Notes: generated from the sequence alone by a model not told the origin. A stretch of DNA of 64,000 nucleotides from Burkholderia sp. BCC0322 (GCF_902833045.1 NZ_CADFDU010000001.1:248001-312000); one strand, 5' to 3'. Shown: positions 8,678 to 17,065, counted from the stretch's first letter. Translations and numbers: made by a program.

Positions 8678-9040
8678 GAGTGGCGTCGCAGCGTGCAGCA
8701 GGTGAAGGGAAACGGTCGCGGCCCGTCCGGCATCGCGCACGGGCGAGCCATATGATAGCTCGCGTCGCGTAGCCGGCGCCGCGCGGTGTGCGGGCGCGCG
8801 CACTTGCCGCAGCAGGCTTTCGTCCAACCTATCGGCCGGCCGGTGCCGTGCGGCGGATTCCGCCTCCCTGCACGCGGCGGCGTTTGCGCGACGCGCAGGC
8901 GGGCGCTACGATATGCGTCACCCTGACGCCCGCGGCGGCGCGCGACCGCATTCGCACGCCACATCACGCATCGCCCGTCCCGCACGCGTTGCCGCCACGC
9001 ATGTGCTCATCCCGTTCATCCCTTCGAACCACTCACCTCC
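8678..9040. other. Intergenic region between divergent yceH-like and SDR genes
   Basis: 363 bases with the promoters of two divergent genes. It remains GC-rich. No convincing promoter, repeat or RNA was found, and the open frames crossing it look like shadows. Confidence 0.4.
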
Positions 9041-9805
9041 ATGACCGCATCCTCTTCCGCTCCGCACGTGCGCGCCATCGTCACCGGACACACGCGCGGC
9101 CTCGGCGCGTCGCTCGCCGAACAACTGCTGCTGGAAGGCGTCGCCGTGCTCGGCGTGTCGCGCAGCCGCCATCCGTCGCTCGCGTCGCAGGCGAGCGACC
9201 GTTTCGCCGAAATCAAACTCGACCTGTCGGACACGTCGGCCGTCGCGGCCTGGCTGGCGAGTGGCACACTGCGCCGCTTCGTCGACGGCGCGTCGCTCGT
9301 GCTGCTGTTCAACAACGCGGGCATCGTCGATCCGATCGGCCCGCTCGCTGCGCAAGACCCGGCAATCGTCGCGCGCGCGGTCGGCGTGAACGTCGCGGCA
9401 CCGCTGATGCTGTCGGCCGCGCTCACGCAAGCGGTATCGGCCACGACGGAATGCCGGATCCTGCACGTGTCGAGCGGCGCGGCACGCAATGCGTACGCGG
9501 GCTGGAGCATCTATTGCGCAACCAAGGCGGCACTCGATCACCATGCGCGCGCCGTCGCGCTCGACGCGAACCGCGCGCTGCGGATCTGCAGCGTCGCGCC
9601 GGGCGTCGTCGATACGAGCATGCAGGCGACGATCCGCTCGACCAGCGAAGACAATTTCCCGATGCGCGAGAAATTCGACCAGCTGAAGTCGAGCGGCGCG
9701 CTCGCGACGCCCGAGGCGGCCGCGCGACAGCTGATCGGCTATGCGCTGAGCGATGCGTTCGGCTCGGCGCCGACGGCGGACGTGCGGGAATTGCCGAGCC
9801 ACTGA
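9041..9805 (+). CDS. Short-chain dehydrogenase/reductase
   Basis: 254 residues, a single Rossmann domain. The nucleotide-binding turn is GHTRGLG (16-22, the TGxxxGxG motif with a conservative change), NNAG is at 91-94, and the catalytic set is Ser145 (HVSSGA), Tyr158 and Lys162 (YCATK). It resembles sepiapterin-reductase-like members and should be an NAD(P)H-dependent oxidoreductase of a small carbonyl compound; the substrate is unknown. The Shine-Dalgarno is weak (CACCTCC before the ATG). Its 3' end faces the MOSC gene, 11 bases away on the other strand. Confidence 0.88.
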   Translation: MTASSSAPHVRAIVTGHTRGLGASLAEQLLLEGVAVLGVSRSRHPSLASQASDRFAEIKLDLSDTSAVAAWLASGTLRRFVDGASLVLLFNNAGIVDPIGPLAAQDPAIVARAVGVNVAAPLMLSAALTQAVSATTECRILHVSSGAARNAYAGWSIYCATKAALDHHARAVALDANRALRICSVAPGVVDTSMQATIRSTSEDNFPMREKFDQLKSSGALATPEAAARQLIGYALSDAFGSAPTADVRELPSH

Positions 9806-9816
9806 GCCAGGGCCCG

Positions 9817-10524
9817 TCAACGCCCTTCGAGCCGCTGCGTCCAGTCTTCGACCTGCCGCTCCGCCCGGCGCTTGTCGAGCATCTTGCGCCAGCCGGGCGG
9901 CAGTATCGGCACGTCGCACAGCGCATCGAGCGCGGCCATGTCGAGCGTGCGCCGGTACAGCACGTCGAGCACGGTCGACAGCGGCCATTGCGGATAGCCG
10001 CGCCGATGCAACGCCAGCACGTCACCCGGCGCCACCCAGCCTTCCTGCAGCACGCGGTAGTACCAGCCCGTCCGGCCGCTCTGTTGCACGAGCGCGGCCA
10101 TCCGCGGATGATCGAAACGCGTGTTCAGTTTCCAGCACGGCTGCCGCGACTGCGACACCTGAAGCACGGCGCCCCCCAGCGTGAACACGTCGCCGAGACA
10201 CACGTCGCGCTCGGTCACGCCATGCGTCGACAGGTTCTCGCCGAACGCGCCCGGTTGCGCAAACACGTCGCGAGCGCCGATTTGAGCCGACCACCACGCG
10301 TAGTGATCGTGCGCATAGTGGTGGACCGCCTTGTCCGGGCCGCCGTGATGCCGCGCATCGGCCTGCTCGTCGCCGGCAAAGCCGAGCGTGCCCAGCCACA
10401 GACGCGAGCCGACCGGCTGCTTGTCGATCGCGCTGGCGTGCGGCGTGCCGGCCAGCGGCCGGCTCTGGCCGACCCGCACCGCGCCGATGGCGACCGAAAT
10501 CGCCGGCCATGCCGCATCGTTCAT
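9817..10524 (-). CDS. MOSC-domain protein, YiiM type
   Basis: 235 residues. MOSC domain with the YiiM signature: GDEQADARHHGGPDKAVHHY (about 51-70), FGENLS (about 94-99) and QSRQPCWKLN (about 124-133), including the conserved cysteine thought to bind molybdenum cofactor. YiiM proteins of E. coli reduce N-hydroxylated bases such as 6-N-hydroxylaminopurine; that role is inferred here from the family. The C-terminal extension (about 160-235) is typical of YiiM. Its ATG overlaps the stop of the upstream DapA-like gene by four bases (ATGA), which implies translational coupling. Confidence 0.85.
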   Translation of the reverse strand: MNDAAWPAISVAIGAVRVGQSRPLAGTPHASAIDKQPVGSRLWLGTLGFAGDEQADARHHGGPDKAVHHYAHDHYAWWSAQIGARDVFAQPGAFGENLSTHGVTERDVCLGDVFTLGGAVLQVSQSRQPCWKLNTRFDHPRMAALVQQSGRTGWYYRVLQEGWVAPGDVLALHRRGYPQWPLSTVLDVLYRRTLDMAALDALCDVPILPPGWRKMLDKRRAERQVEDWTQRLEGR

Positions 10525-11417
10525 GTCGTCACACCGTCGGGCAGCGCTGCGAGCAAGCGTTCGAGTTCGCGCGTGCGCGCGTCGCCGAGCGGCATCAGCG
10601 GCTTCCTCGGTTCACCCGCATCGAAGCCGCGCAGGCGCAACCCGGCCTTCACGGTCACCGGCAACCCGCCGTTCACGATGAACTGCAGCAGCGGCAGCTG
10701 CGCATGAAAAACCGTCCTGGCGCGCGCCAGGTCGCCCGCGCGCATCGCGTCGAACAGCGCCAGCGGCAACGCCGCGTTCAGGTTCGGCGCGGCCGTGCAC
10801 CATCCGGCCGCGCCCGCTGCGAGCGCGGCGAGCGCCATCGGATTGCTGCCGTTGTAGAACGGGATCGCGCCGTCGCTCAGCTGCGCGAGCCGGTGCATCC
10901 GCCCGATGTCGCCGGTGCTCTCCTTCACCATCGTCACGTTGTCGACGCGCCGGCAGATCGTCGCGATCAGGTCCGGCGACATGTCGACGCCGCTCGTCGC
11001 GGGGTTGTTGTACAGCATGATCGGAATGCCGATGGCATCGCCAATCGCGCGATAGTGCGCGACGATCTCGTCGTTGGCGAGCTTCCAGTACGACACCGGC
11101 AGCACCATCACCGCATCGGCGCCGGCCCGTTCGGCGAAGCGCGCGCGGCGCACCGCGCCCGCCGTGGTGAGATCGGAAATGCCGACGACGGTCGGCACGC
11201 GCCGGCGCACCGCGCGAATCGACGCGGTGGCGACCGCCTCCCATTCGGCGTCGGACAGGTATGCGCTTTCGCCGGTACTGCCGAGCGGCGCGATCGCGTG
11301 AACGCCGTCGGCAATCAGGCGCTCGATCAGCGCGTCGAGCGTTTTCAGGTCGATGGCGCCGTCGGCGGAGAACGGTGTAACCGGGTAGGCAATGATGCCT
11401 TTCAACTGGATGGACAC
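10521..11417 (-). CDS. DapA/NAL-family aldolase or dehydratase
   Basis: 298 residues, a TIM-barrel class I aldolase-type protein. Motifs: GSTGE at 46-50 (carboxylate-binding loop), LYNNPAT with Tyr136, and VTMVKEST with the Schiff-base Lys165. These are the catalytic residues of dihydrodipicolinate synthase, N-acetylneuraminate lyase and keto-deoxy sugar acid enzymes, but the body differs from the housekeeping DapA, so it is probably a catabolic 2-keto acid aldolase or dehydratase. The start is GTG, supported by GAGGA nine bases upstream. It lies between a class II aldolase gene and the MOSC gene on one strand; all three may be cotranscribed. Confidence 0.85.
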   Translation of the reverse strand: MSIQLKGIIAYPVTPFSADGAIDLKTLDALIERLIADGVHAIAPLGSTGESAYLSDAEWEAVATASIRAVRRRVPTVVGISDLTTAGAVRRARFAERAGADAVMVLPVSYWKLANDEIVAHYRAIGDAIGIPIMLYNNPATSGVDMSPDLIATICRRVDNVTMVKESTGDIGRMHRLAQLSDGAIPFYNGSNPMALAALAAGAAGWCTAAPNLNAALPLALFDAMRAGDLARARTVFHAQLPLLQFIVNGGLPVTVKAGLRLRGFDAGEPRKPLMPLGDARTRELERLLAALPDGVTT

Positions 11418-11467
11418 GATAGGTATTCCTCAATGATGATCTGACATGACCGTGACGAATCACGCGC

Positions 11468-12250
11468 TCATTCGATGCAGTCCTGGTGCGTACGCAACGC
11501 CCTGCGCGCGTAGTAGTCGAACGTCACCGCATCGCGCTTCGGCTTCGAAATCCAGTCGTGCGCTTCGCGCGCCAGCGCCGGCGGCACCGGCTTGATCTCG
11601 CCGGCCGACATCGCGAGCAGTTGCAGCTTCGCGGCCCGCTCGATCAGCAGCGCGAGAATGCACGCTTCCTCGATCGTCTTGCCGACCACGAGCTGGCCGT
11701 GGTGCGACAGCAGGATCGCGCGCTTGCTGCCGAGCGCCTTCGAAATGATCTCGCCCTCCTCGTTGCCGACCGGCACACCGGGCCAGTCCTTCAGGAACGC
11801 GCAATCGTCGTACAGCGGGCAGGTGTCCATGTGCGACACGACGAGCGGCTGCTCGAGCATCGACAGCGCCGCGACGTGCGCCGGATGCGTATGGATGATG
11901 CAGTTCACGTCCGGGCGCTCGCGGTAGATCCATGTGTGGAACCGGTTGGCCGGATTCGGAATGCCTGCGCCATCGACGACATCGAGATCCTCGTTCACGC
12001 GCAGCAGGTTCGCCGCCGAAATCTCGTCGAAACCGAGCCCGAGCCGCTGCGTGTAGTACGTGCCGGCGTCGCCCGCACGGCAGGTGATCTGCCCGGCCAG
12101 GCCCGAGTCGTGCCCGGCGTCGAACAGGATCCGGCACGTGAGCGCGAGCTTCTGCCGCACGGACCAGCCGCTGTCGCCCACCTCGTCGTCCAGACGCCGC
12201 TCCGCCAGCGCGACCAGCGCCTCCTTCGTCAGATTCAGCGTTTGCGCCAT
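11468..12250 (-). CDS. Class II aldolase/adducin family protein
   Basis: 260 residues. The aldolase II fold is recognised by GLAGQITCRAGDAGTYYTQRLGLGFDEIS (about 46-75) and by the zinc-binding HTHPAH (about 123-128) plus a later HHGQLVVGKT (about 185-195). Members cleave or isomerise phosphorylated or free sugars (fuculose-P aldolase, ribulose-5-P epimerase) or decarboxylate; adducin-like members of this length in proteobacteria often have unknown substrates. The ATG is chosen because of a perfect GGAGGTGAAC ahead of it. It is divergent from the XRE/cupin regulator and upstream of the DapA-like gene, which suggests a shared catabolic pathway for a sugar acid. Confidence 0.82.
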   Translation of the reverse strand: MAQTLNLTKEALVALAERRLDDEVGDSGWSVRQKLALTCRILFDAGHDSGLAGQITCRAGDAGTYYTQRLGLGFDEISAANLLRVNEDLDVVDGAGIPNPANRFHTWIYRERPDVNCIIHTHPAHVAALSMLEQPLVVSHMDTCPLYDDCAFLKDWPGVPVGNEEGEIISKALGSKRAILLSHHGQLVVGKTIEEACILALLIERAAKLQLLAMSAGEIKPVPPALAREAHDWISKPKRDAVTFDYYARRALRTHQDCIE

Positions 12251-12330
12251 GTTCACCTCCTGAATGGATCGGGTCGGTCGCGCCGTCCGCGGCCGCTTTC
12301 CCGAAGCAAAATGACACACAATACACCACA

Positions 12331-12376
12331 GGACACTTCGTGTCATGCGATACAATCGGTTTTTCGAAGGACACTT
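12331..12376. promoter_or_regulatory. Candidate operator repeats in the aldolase/XRE divergent promoter
   Basis: GGACACTT occurs at 12331-12338 and again at 12369-12376. The first copy is half of an inverted repeat GACAC-TTC-GTGTC (12332-12344), and another GACAC lies at 12313. The second copy ends eight bases before the regulator's ATG, so occupancy could block its own expression. A probable binding site of the adjacent XRE/cupin protein. Confidence 0.5.
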
Positions 12377-12384
12377 GGCGCCCC

Positions 12385-12927
12385 ATGACGATTCGCCTGA
12401 AACTGCTCAGAAAACAGAAGGGCTGGACACTCGACGTGCTGGCCGACGAGACGGGCCTCACCAAGAGCTACCTGTCGAAAGTCGAGCGCGGCCTGAGCGT
12501 GCCGTCGATCGCGGTCGCGCTGAAGCTGTCGAAAGCGCTGAACGTCGACGTCGAGCAGTTATTCTCGGAAAGCCACAACCGCGAGCTGATCACGGTCACG
12601 CGCGCGGGCGAGCGCACGGCGATGGGCGCGGCAGCCGACAGCCACGCGCATCGCTTCGAGAGCATCGCGGCCGGCGTCGCACCGAAGAAGATGCTGCCGT
12701 TCGTCGTGCATCCGCCGCACGCATTCGTCGCGTCGACGTTCCGCGAGCACGAAGGCGAGGAGTTCCTGTTCGTGCACAAGGGGCGCGTCGAAATCGAATT
12801 CCCGAACGAGACGGTGCAACTCAAGACCGGCGATTCAGTCTATTTCAACGCACTCATCCCGCACCGCACGCGCAGCCTCGGCACCGCGCAGGCGGAGCTT
12901 CTGGTCATCGTCAGTCACGACGACTAG
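12385..12927 (+). CDS. XRE-family regulator with C-terminal cupin domain
   Basis: 180 residues. Helix-turn-helix at about 5-60 (LKLLRKQKGWTLDVLADETGLTKSYLSKVERG), the HTH_3 type; cupin_2 domain at about 105-175 (EHEGEEFLFVHKGRVEIEFP, LKTGDSVYFNALIPHRTRS). Such proteins sense small metabolites through the cupin and usually repress the divergent operon. The first in-frame ATG (12340) lies in the operator region and would add 15 residues of poor composition, so the ATG at 12385 is preferred. Likely controls the class II aldolase/DapA-like operon opposite to it. Confidence 0.85.
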   Translation: MTIRLKLLRKQKGWTLDVLADETGLTKSYLSKVERGLSVPSIAVALKLSKALNVDVEQLFSESHNRELITVTRAGERTAMGAAADSHAHRFESIAAGVAPKKMLPFVVHPPHAFVASTFREHEGEEFLFVHKGRVEIEFPNETVQLKTGDSVYFNALIPHRTRSLGTAQAELLVIVSHDD

Positions 12928-12957
12928 CATCGTCACCTTTTCGCGCAAGGATCCCCG

Positions 12958-13695
12958 ATGGTCACGAAGGCCACCGCACCGTTCCAGCAGATCAAGACGC
13001 TCGTTCGCCAGAATGTCGAATCGGGCGACTGGCGCCCCGGGGATCGCATCCCGTCCGAGCTCGATCTCGCCGCGCAGTTCGGCGTCGCACGCATGACGGT
13101 CAATCGCGCGCTGCGCGAGCTGACCGAGGAAGGCGTGCTGAAGCGCATCGCGGGCGTCGGCACCTTCGTCGCCGAGGTGAAGCCGCAGTCGAACCTGCTG
13201 ATGATCGCGCACATCCGCGACGAAATCCGCGCGCGCGGGCACGAATATCGCTGCCGCGTGTTGAGCCAGTCGAGCGAACCCGCGTCCTTCGACGTCGCGG
13301 CCGCGTTCGGCCTGCCGGTCAACACGCCGGTGTTTCATGTGGTGTGCGTGCACGAGGAAAACGGCCGCCCGATCCAGCTAGAGGATCGCTACGTGAACCC
13401 GGCCGCCGCACCCGGCTTCATCGACCAGGATTTCCAGGTCGAGCCGCCGTCCGAGTACCTGTACAACAACGTGTCGCACGACGAGCTGGAGATCGAGCAC
13501 GTGGTCGATGCGTCGTTGCCGACCGGCGAACAGGCGCGGCTGCTCGACATGCGCGCCGACGAGCCGTGCCTCACGCTCACGCGCCGCACCTGGACAAACG
13601 GGCAACCCGTCACGTTCGTGCACTTCCTGCATCCGGGCAACCGCTACCGGCTCGGCTCGCGCTTCAAGCCGGGCGCCGGACGCCACCCGACCTGA
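12958..13695 (+). CDS. GntR-family (HutC/UTRA) transcriptional regulator
   Basis: 245 residues. N-terminal winged helix at about 8-72 (QQIKTLVRQNVESGDWRPGDRIPSE, FGVARMTVNRALRELTEEG, GVGTFVAE), followed by a UTRA ligand domain (about 95-235). The text is close to HutC, the histidine-utilisation repressor that binds urocanate, but no hut enzymes are present here, so I do not give that name. Starts 30 bases after the XRE/cupin gene and may be cotranscribed with it. Confidence 0.88.
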   Translation: MVTKATAPFQQIKTLVRQNVESGDWRPGDRIPSELDLAAQFGVARMTVNRALRELTEEGVLKRIAGVGTFVAEVKPQSNLLMIAHIRDEIRARGHEYRCRVLSQSSEPASFDVAAAFGLPVNTPVFHVVCVHEENGRPIQLEDRYVNPAAAPGFIDQDFQVEPPSEYLYNNVSHDELEIEHVVDASLPTGEQARLLDMRADEPCLTLTRRTWTNGQPVTFVHFLHPGNRYRLGSRFKPGAGRHPT

Positions 13696-13720
13696 TCCTG
13701 TTCCCGCGCACGCAAACACA

Positions 13721-13751
13721 CGGCGGCCGTTTCGTCAGCAAACGGCCGCCG
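13721..13751. terminator. Bidirectional terminator hairpin
   Basis: Perfect 12-bp stem (CGGCGGCCGTTT / AAACGGCCGCCG) with a 7-base loop, placed between the convergent GntR and PhyH genes. The T-tracts are short, with TGTGTTTG on the minus-strand side. Position and stem strength favour a shared terminator. Confidence 0.6.
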
Positions 13752-13776
13752 CGCCCGTCATGCACGCCCGCCGGTG

Positions 13777-14625
13777 TCAGATCGCGCCGGCCTGCCCCGC
13801 GCCACGCGACCACACGACCGGAAACAGCGGGTGATCGAGCGGCGCGCCGTCGGGCAACTGCTCGGCGAGCCCCGGGAAATCGGGCGACGTCTTCCAGCGG
13901 CGCGGCGCGTGACGGATATCGTCGCCGACGAAGCGGATCGAGAACGCGCGGCGGCGGTTCTGCGTACCGCCCGACGCATGCAGCGTGAGCATCCGGAAGC
14001 ACACCATGTCGCCGGGCTCGAGCGCCCAGTGACGGATCGGAAATGCCGCGCGGTCGCCTTCGATGTCCGGCAGATCCGCGAGGCTGCCTTCCGGGAACCA
14101 CTTCGCTTCCTTGTCCATGAACGTGCGCGGCATCAGCCACGGCCCGAGATGCGAGCCCGCGACGAATTCCAGCGTCGATTCGAGCGGCACCGGGTCGACC
14201 GGAATCCACATGCTGACGTTGTCGTCGCCTTCGATGTTGTAGTACGGCTGGTCCTGGTGCCACGGCGTGCGCTGCCGCGTGCCGGGCTCCTTCACGAGCA
14301 GGTGGTCGTGATGGAGCCGCACGTGTTCGGTGCCCATCAGCGCGGCGGCGACCGACGGCGCCGGCGAGCGCACGATGAAGTCGCGATACGCGTCGTTGTG
14401 CTGCCAGTTGCAGAAATCCTCGAAGAACCAGCCCGGATCGTCGGGCCGGCTCGCGACTTTCGCACGCGCGCTCGGCTGTGCGAGATTCGCGTCGATGCCG
14501 GCGCGCAGCGCGGCGACTTCGTCGGGCGAGAAGATGCCCTTGATGCAGACCGCCCCTTCCTCGCGGAACGCGGCGATCAGGTCGGGGGTCACGGCTTGCG
14601 CGACGCGGTCCTGGATACTCGTCAT
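13777..14625 (-). CDS. Phytanoyl-CoA dioxygenase (PhyH) family protein
   Basis: 282 residues, a non-heme Fe(II)/2-oxoglutarate dioxygenase. The metal triad is visible: HQD in PWHQDQPYYN (about 131-140) and the distal His in LTLHASGG (about 220-227), with a 2-oxoglutarate-binding Arg in RRRAFSIRFVGDD. The family hydroxylates diverse lipids, amino acids or small natural products. An upstream ATG at 14652 would add nine residues; I prefer the second ATG, but neither has a good ribosome site. It sits next to an orphan amino-acid binding protein, which may hint at an amino-acid-like substrate. Confidence 0.85.
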   Translation of the reverse strand: MTSIQDRVAQAVTPDLIAAFREEGAVCIKGIFSPDEVAALRAGIDANLAQPSARAKVASRPDDPGWFFEDFCNWQHNDAYRDFIVRSPAPSVAAALMGTEHVRLHHDHLLVKEPGTRQRTPWHQDQPYYNIEGDDNVSMWIPVDPVPLESTLEFVAGSHLGPWLMPRTFMDKEAKWFPEGSLADLPDIEGDRAAFPIRHWALEPGDMVCFRMLTLHASGGTQNRRRAFSIRFVGDDIRHAPRRWKTSPDFPGLAEQLPDGAPLDHPLFPVVWSRGAGQAGAI

Positions 14626-14664
14626 GGTGTGCCTGTCGATTGAATGAATCACGGGATCACGGAA

Positions 14665-15468
14665 TCACGGTGCGGAAGTCAGCTGCTGCTTCGCGCCGTA
14701 GATGTCGAAGTCGAAGTATTTCGCGGCGATCTTCTGGTACGTGCCGTTCGCGCGGATCGCAACGATCGCGTCGTTCAGCCGCTTCTTCATCGCTTCGTCG
14801 CCCTTGCGCACGCCCATTGCGACGCCGTAGCCGGTGATCCGCACGTCGGTCACGTCGGGGCCCGCGAACGCGTAGCCCTTGCCGCGCGGCGTCTTCAGGA
14901 ACGAGTAGCCGGCCTGTGTCTTGTCCTGGAAGGTCGCGTCGAGGCGGCCGTTGACGAGATCCTGGTACACCTGGTCCTGGTTCTGGTACGAGACGATCGT
15001 CACGCCCTTGGTCGCCCATTCGGCCTTCGCGTACGCTTCCTGCGTCGTGCCCTGGTCGATCCCGACGCGCTTGCCCGCGAGCGATGCGGCGTTCGGCAGC
15101 AGCTTCGAGCCGACCGGCGCGACGAGCGCGCCCGGCGACGCATACAGCTTGTTCGAGAAGTCGATCTGCTTGAGCCGCTCGTCGGTGGCCGTCATCGCGG
15201 ACATGATCACGTCGAACTTGCGCGCGCGCAGCGCCGGAATCATCCCGTCGAAGCCCTGCTCGACCCACACGCACTTCGCATGCAGTTGCTCGCAGATCGC
15301 GTTGCGCAGGTCGATGTCGAAGCCGGCGAGCGAACCGTCGGGCTGCTTCGCCTCGAACGGCGGATACGTGGGGTCGATGCCCCAGCGGATCGTCGACGTG
15401 TCCTGCGCGAATGACACGAGCGGCGCGAACGCCAGCGCGGTAACGAGGAGCTTTGCAGTGCGGTTCAT
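14665..15468 (-). CDS. Periplasmic amino-acid ABC transporter substrate-binding protein
   Basis: 267 residues. Signal peptide MNRTAKLLVTALAFAPLVSFA, then a type II periplasmic-binding fold of the HisJ/ArgT class: IRWGIDPTYPPFEAKQPDG (about 27-46), GFDIDLRNAICEQL, DGMIPALRARKFDVIMSAMTAT (about 72-93), GKRVGIDQGTTQE and KGDEAMKKRLNDAIVAI near the C-terminus. These features are typical of basic or polar amino-acid binders. AAGGA precedes the ATG. There are no permease or ATPase genes beside it, so it either pairs with a transporter elsewhere or serves the neighbouring dioxygenase pathway. Confidence 0.9.
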   Translation of the reverse strand: MNRTAKLLVTALAFAPLVSFAQDTSTIRWGIDPTYPPFEAKQPDGSLAGFDIDLRNAICEQLHAKCVWVEQGFDGMIPALRARKFDVIMSAMTATDERLKQIDFSNKLYASPGALVAPVGSKLLPNAASLAGKRVGIDQGTTQEAYAKAEWATKGVTIVSYQNQDQVYQDLVNGRLDATFQDKTQAGYSFLKTPRGKGYAFAGPDVTDVRITGYGVAMGVRKGDEAMKKRLNDAIVAIRANGTYQKIAAKYFDFDIYGAKQQLTSAP

Positions 15469-15674
15469 GGCGTGTCCTTGAAGGTCTCGACGCGGCGGGC
15501 AGGCGCCGGCGTCCGGTGGGGAGCGGTGCGCGAAAGACAGGGACTTCGATGGAACTGCGAAGCAGTCTAGACCGCTTAATTTTCGAGCGCAAGCAGGGGA
15601 AAGGGGGGCGGGGTAGATGGGAGACATGAACCGGGAAGGAAGAATGCAATCGCGCCTGCAACTTGACTGTCTGA

Positions 15675-15696
15675 CAGGAATTTCCTCGCATTCCTG
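15675..15696. promoter_or_regulatory. Inverted repeat upstream of the amino-acid binding protein gene
   Basis: CAGGAAT-N8-ATTCCTG, a perfect 7-bp inverted repeat in the otherwise empty 15469-15766 interval. It could be a repressor or activator site for the binding-protein gene about 200 bases downstream. Function is not established and a chance repeat is possible. Confidence 0.25.
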
Positions 15697-15766
15697 GGGT
15701 ATTTGACCTGCGGGATGCACACCGGCACAGGGCGTGTTTTTCCGGCTATAGGTGAGATGACGATGT

Positions 15767-15913
15767 CTATACCGGTAATCCCGGCACGGTCTCGCCCAAT
15801 TCGGCCGCGCCGCGCAGCCGGCCTTCGCGCGCGCCGCCGTCGGCGGCCACCACCGCCGACGCAAGCGAGGCCAACGCAAACGAGCCGATGATCGCGATCC
15901 GTTTGAACAACAT
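15767..15913 (-). CDS. Small secreted peptide gene
   Basis: A 48-residue open frame beginning MLFKRIAIIGSFALASLASA, a complete signal peptide, followed by a short Gly/Ala/Glu-rich tail ending ETVPGLPV. It is supported by an unusually strong ribosome site: AAGGAGGAAACGGG directly before the ATG. A longer open frame in the same phase starts further upstream, but its composition is shadow-like. It is divergent from the LysR gene. No family is recognised; I would expect a small periplasmic or cell-surface peptide. Confidence 0.6.
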   Translation of the reverse strand: MLFKRIAIIGSFALASLASAVVAADGGAREGRLRGAAELGETVPGLPV

Positions 15914-16056
15914 CCCGTTTCCTCCTTGCGTGCCGCGTGCACCAAAGCGCGGCCGATGCAATGCGTCCGGCACCCCGTGGCGCCGCACATCGCCGCGCCG
16001 CGTCCGGCGAAACCGCGATTGCCCACGGTATCCGGCCATGTTAAAAGTCGTCGCAC

Positions 16057-16075
16057 GCATTTGGAAATGAAATGC
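16057..16075. promoter_or_regulatory. Candidate LysR operator
   Basis: GCATTT-N7-AAATGC, a perfect 6-bp inverted repeat with 19-base span, 23 bases before the LysR start. It fits the size and dyad shape of LysR recognition sites in divergent promoters; here it would serve the small secreted peptide gene and the regulator itself. Confidence 0.4.
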
Positions 16076-16097
16076 TCGAATCCACAAAAGTGCAGAA

Positions 16098-16958
16098 ATG
16101 AATAGACCTCTGTTCGACCTCGACCTGCTGCGTGCGCTCGTGATGGTCGCCGACTGCGGCAGCTTCACGACGGCGTCCGCGCGCCTGCATTCGACACAGT
16201 CGACGGTCAGCCAGAAGGTGCGCCGGCTCGAGGAAATCGCCGGGCACCGCCTGCTCGACCGCGGCACGCGCGACGTGCGGCCGACCGACGCGGGCGTGAC
16301 GGTGCTCAGCTACGCGCGGCGCATGATCGCGCTGAACGACGAGATGCTGGAGGCGCTGTCGGGCGCCACGGTCGCGCTGACGATCCGGCTCGGCGTGCCC
16401 GACGATTTCGCGGCAGGCCGCACGACGCATGCGCTCGCGGCATTCAAGCGCGCACATCCGCAGGTGAAGCTCGAAGTGACGTGCGGGCTGAGCCGCGACG
16501 TCAGCGCCGCATACGACCGCGGCGAGCTCGACCTTGTGCTGATCAAGCAGCGTCGCGACAGCCGCGAGGCCGTCGTGCGCTGGCCCGAGAAGCTGCGCTG
16601 GATCGACAGCGCAAGGCATCCGTCGATCGATCTCGACCCGGTGCCGATCGTCGCGTTTCCGCCGCGCGGGCTCTATCGCGACGACATGATCAAGGCGATC
16701 GAGGAGCGCGGCCGCCGCTGGCGGATCAGCTTCACGACGTCGAGCCTGAGCGGCATCCAGGCCGCCGTCGCGGACGGGCTCGGCATCAGCGTGCTGCCCG
16801 CGCGCGTGGTGACGGACGAGCACGTCGTGCTGACCGCGAAACAGGGCTTCGCGCCGATCGAGCACATGGACATCGCGATCCTGCATCGGCCGACGGCCGA
16901 CCCGATGGTCAGCGAACTGACGAAGGCGCTCGCGGCGATGCTGGAACTCGAGGAGTAG
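16098..16958 (+). CDS. LysR-type transcriptional regulator
   Basis: 286 residues. N-terminal winged helix at about 6-65 (LDLLRALVMVADCGSFTTASARLHSTQSTVSQKVRRLEE), then the periplasmic-binding-like effector domain (about 90-285). The HTH has the standard LysR pattern 'SxxxAAxxLxxSQSxVSxxIxxLE'. It is divergent from the 48-residue peptide gene and not far from the amino-acid binding protein and the deaminase pair; its targets cannot be decided from order alone. Confidence 0.9.
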   Translation: MNRPLFDLDLLRALVMVADCGSFTTASARLHSTQSTVSQKVRRLEEIAGHRLLDRGTRDVRPTDAGVTVLSYARRMIALNDEMLEALSGATVALTIRLGVPDDFAAGRTTHALAAFKRAHPQVKLEVTCGLSRDVSAAYDRGELDLVLIKQRRDSREAVVRWPEKLRWIDSARHPSIDLDPVPIVAFPPRGLYRDDMIKAIEERGRRWRISFTTSSLSGIQAAVADGLGISVLPARVVTDEHVVLTAKQGFAPIEHMDIAILHRPTADPMVSELTKALAAMLELEE

Positions 16959-17065
16959 CAAGCAGGCCGGATGCGGCCGCACTGTGAAGGACGCCGCTGC
17001 GCCGCCGGCACCGCCGATGCGGCAAGCTCGCGGACGCATCGAAACACCGATGCACCCCATCCCCG

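Noticed and set aside
9041-9805. SDR gene as a classical 3-oxoacyl-ACP reductase (fabG)
   Set aside because: The cofactor and substrate segments differ from FabG and there is no fatty-acid context.
12958-13695. Naming the GntR gene hutC
   Set aside because: Sequence is HutC-like but no histidine-utilisation genes are in the window.
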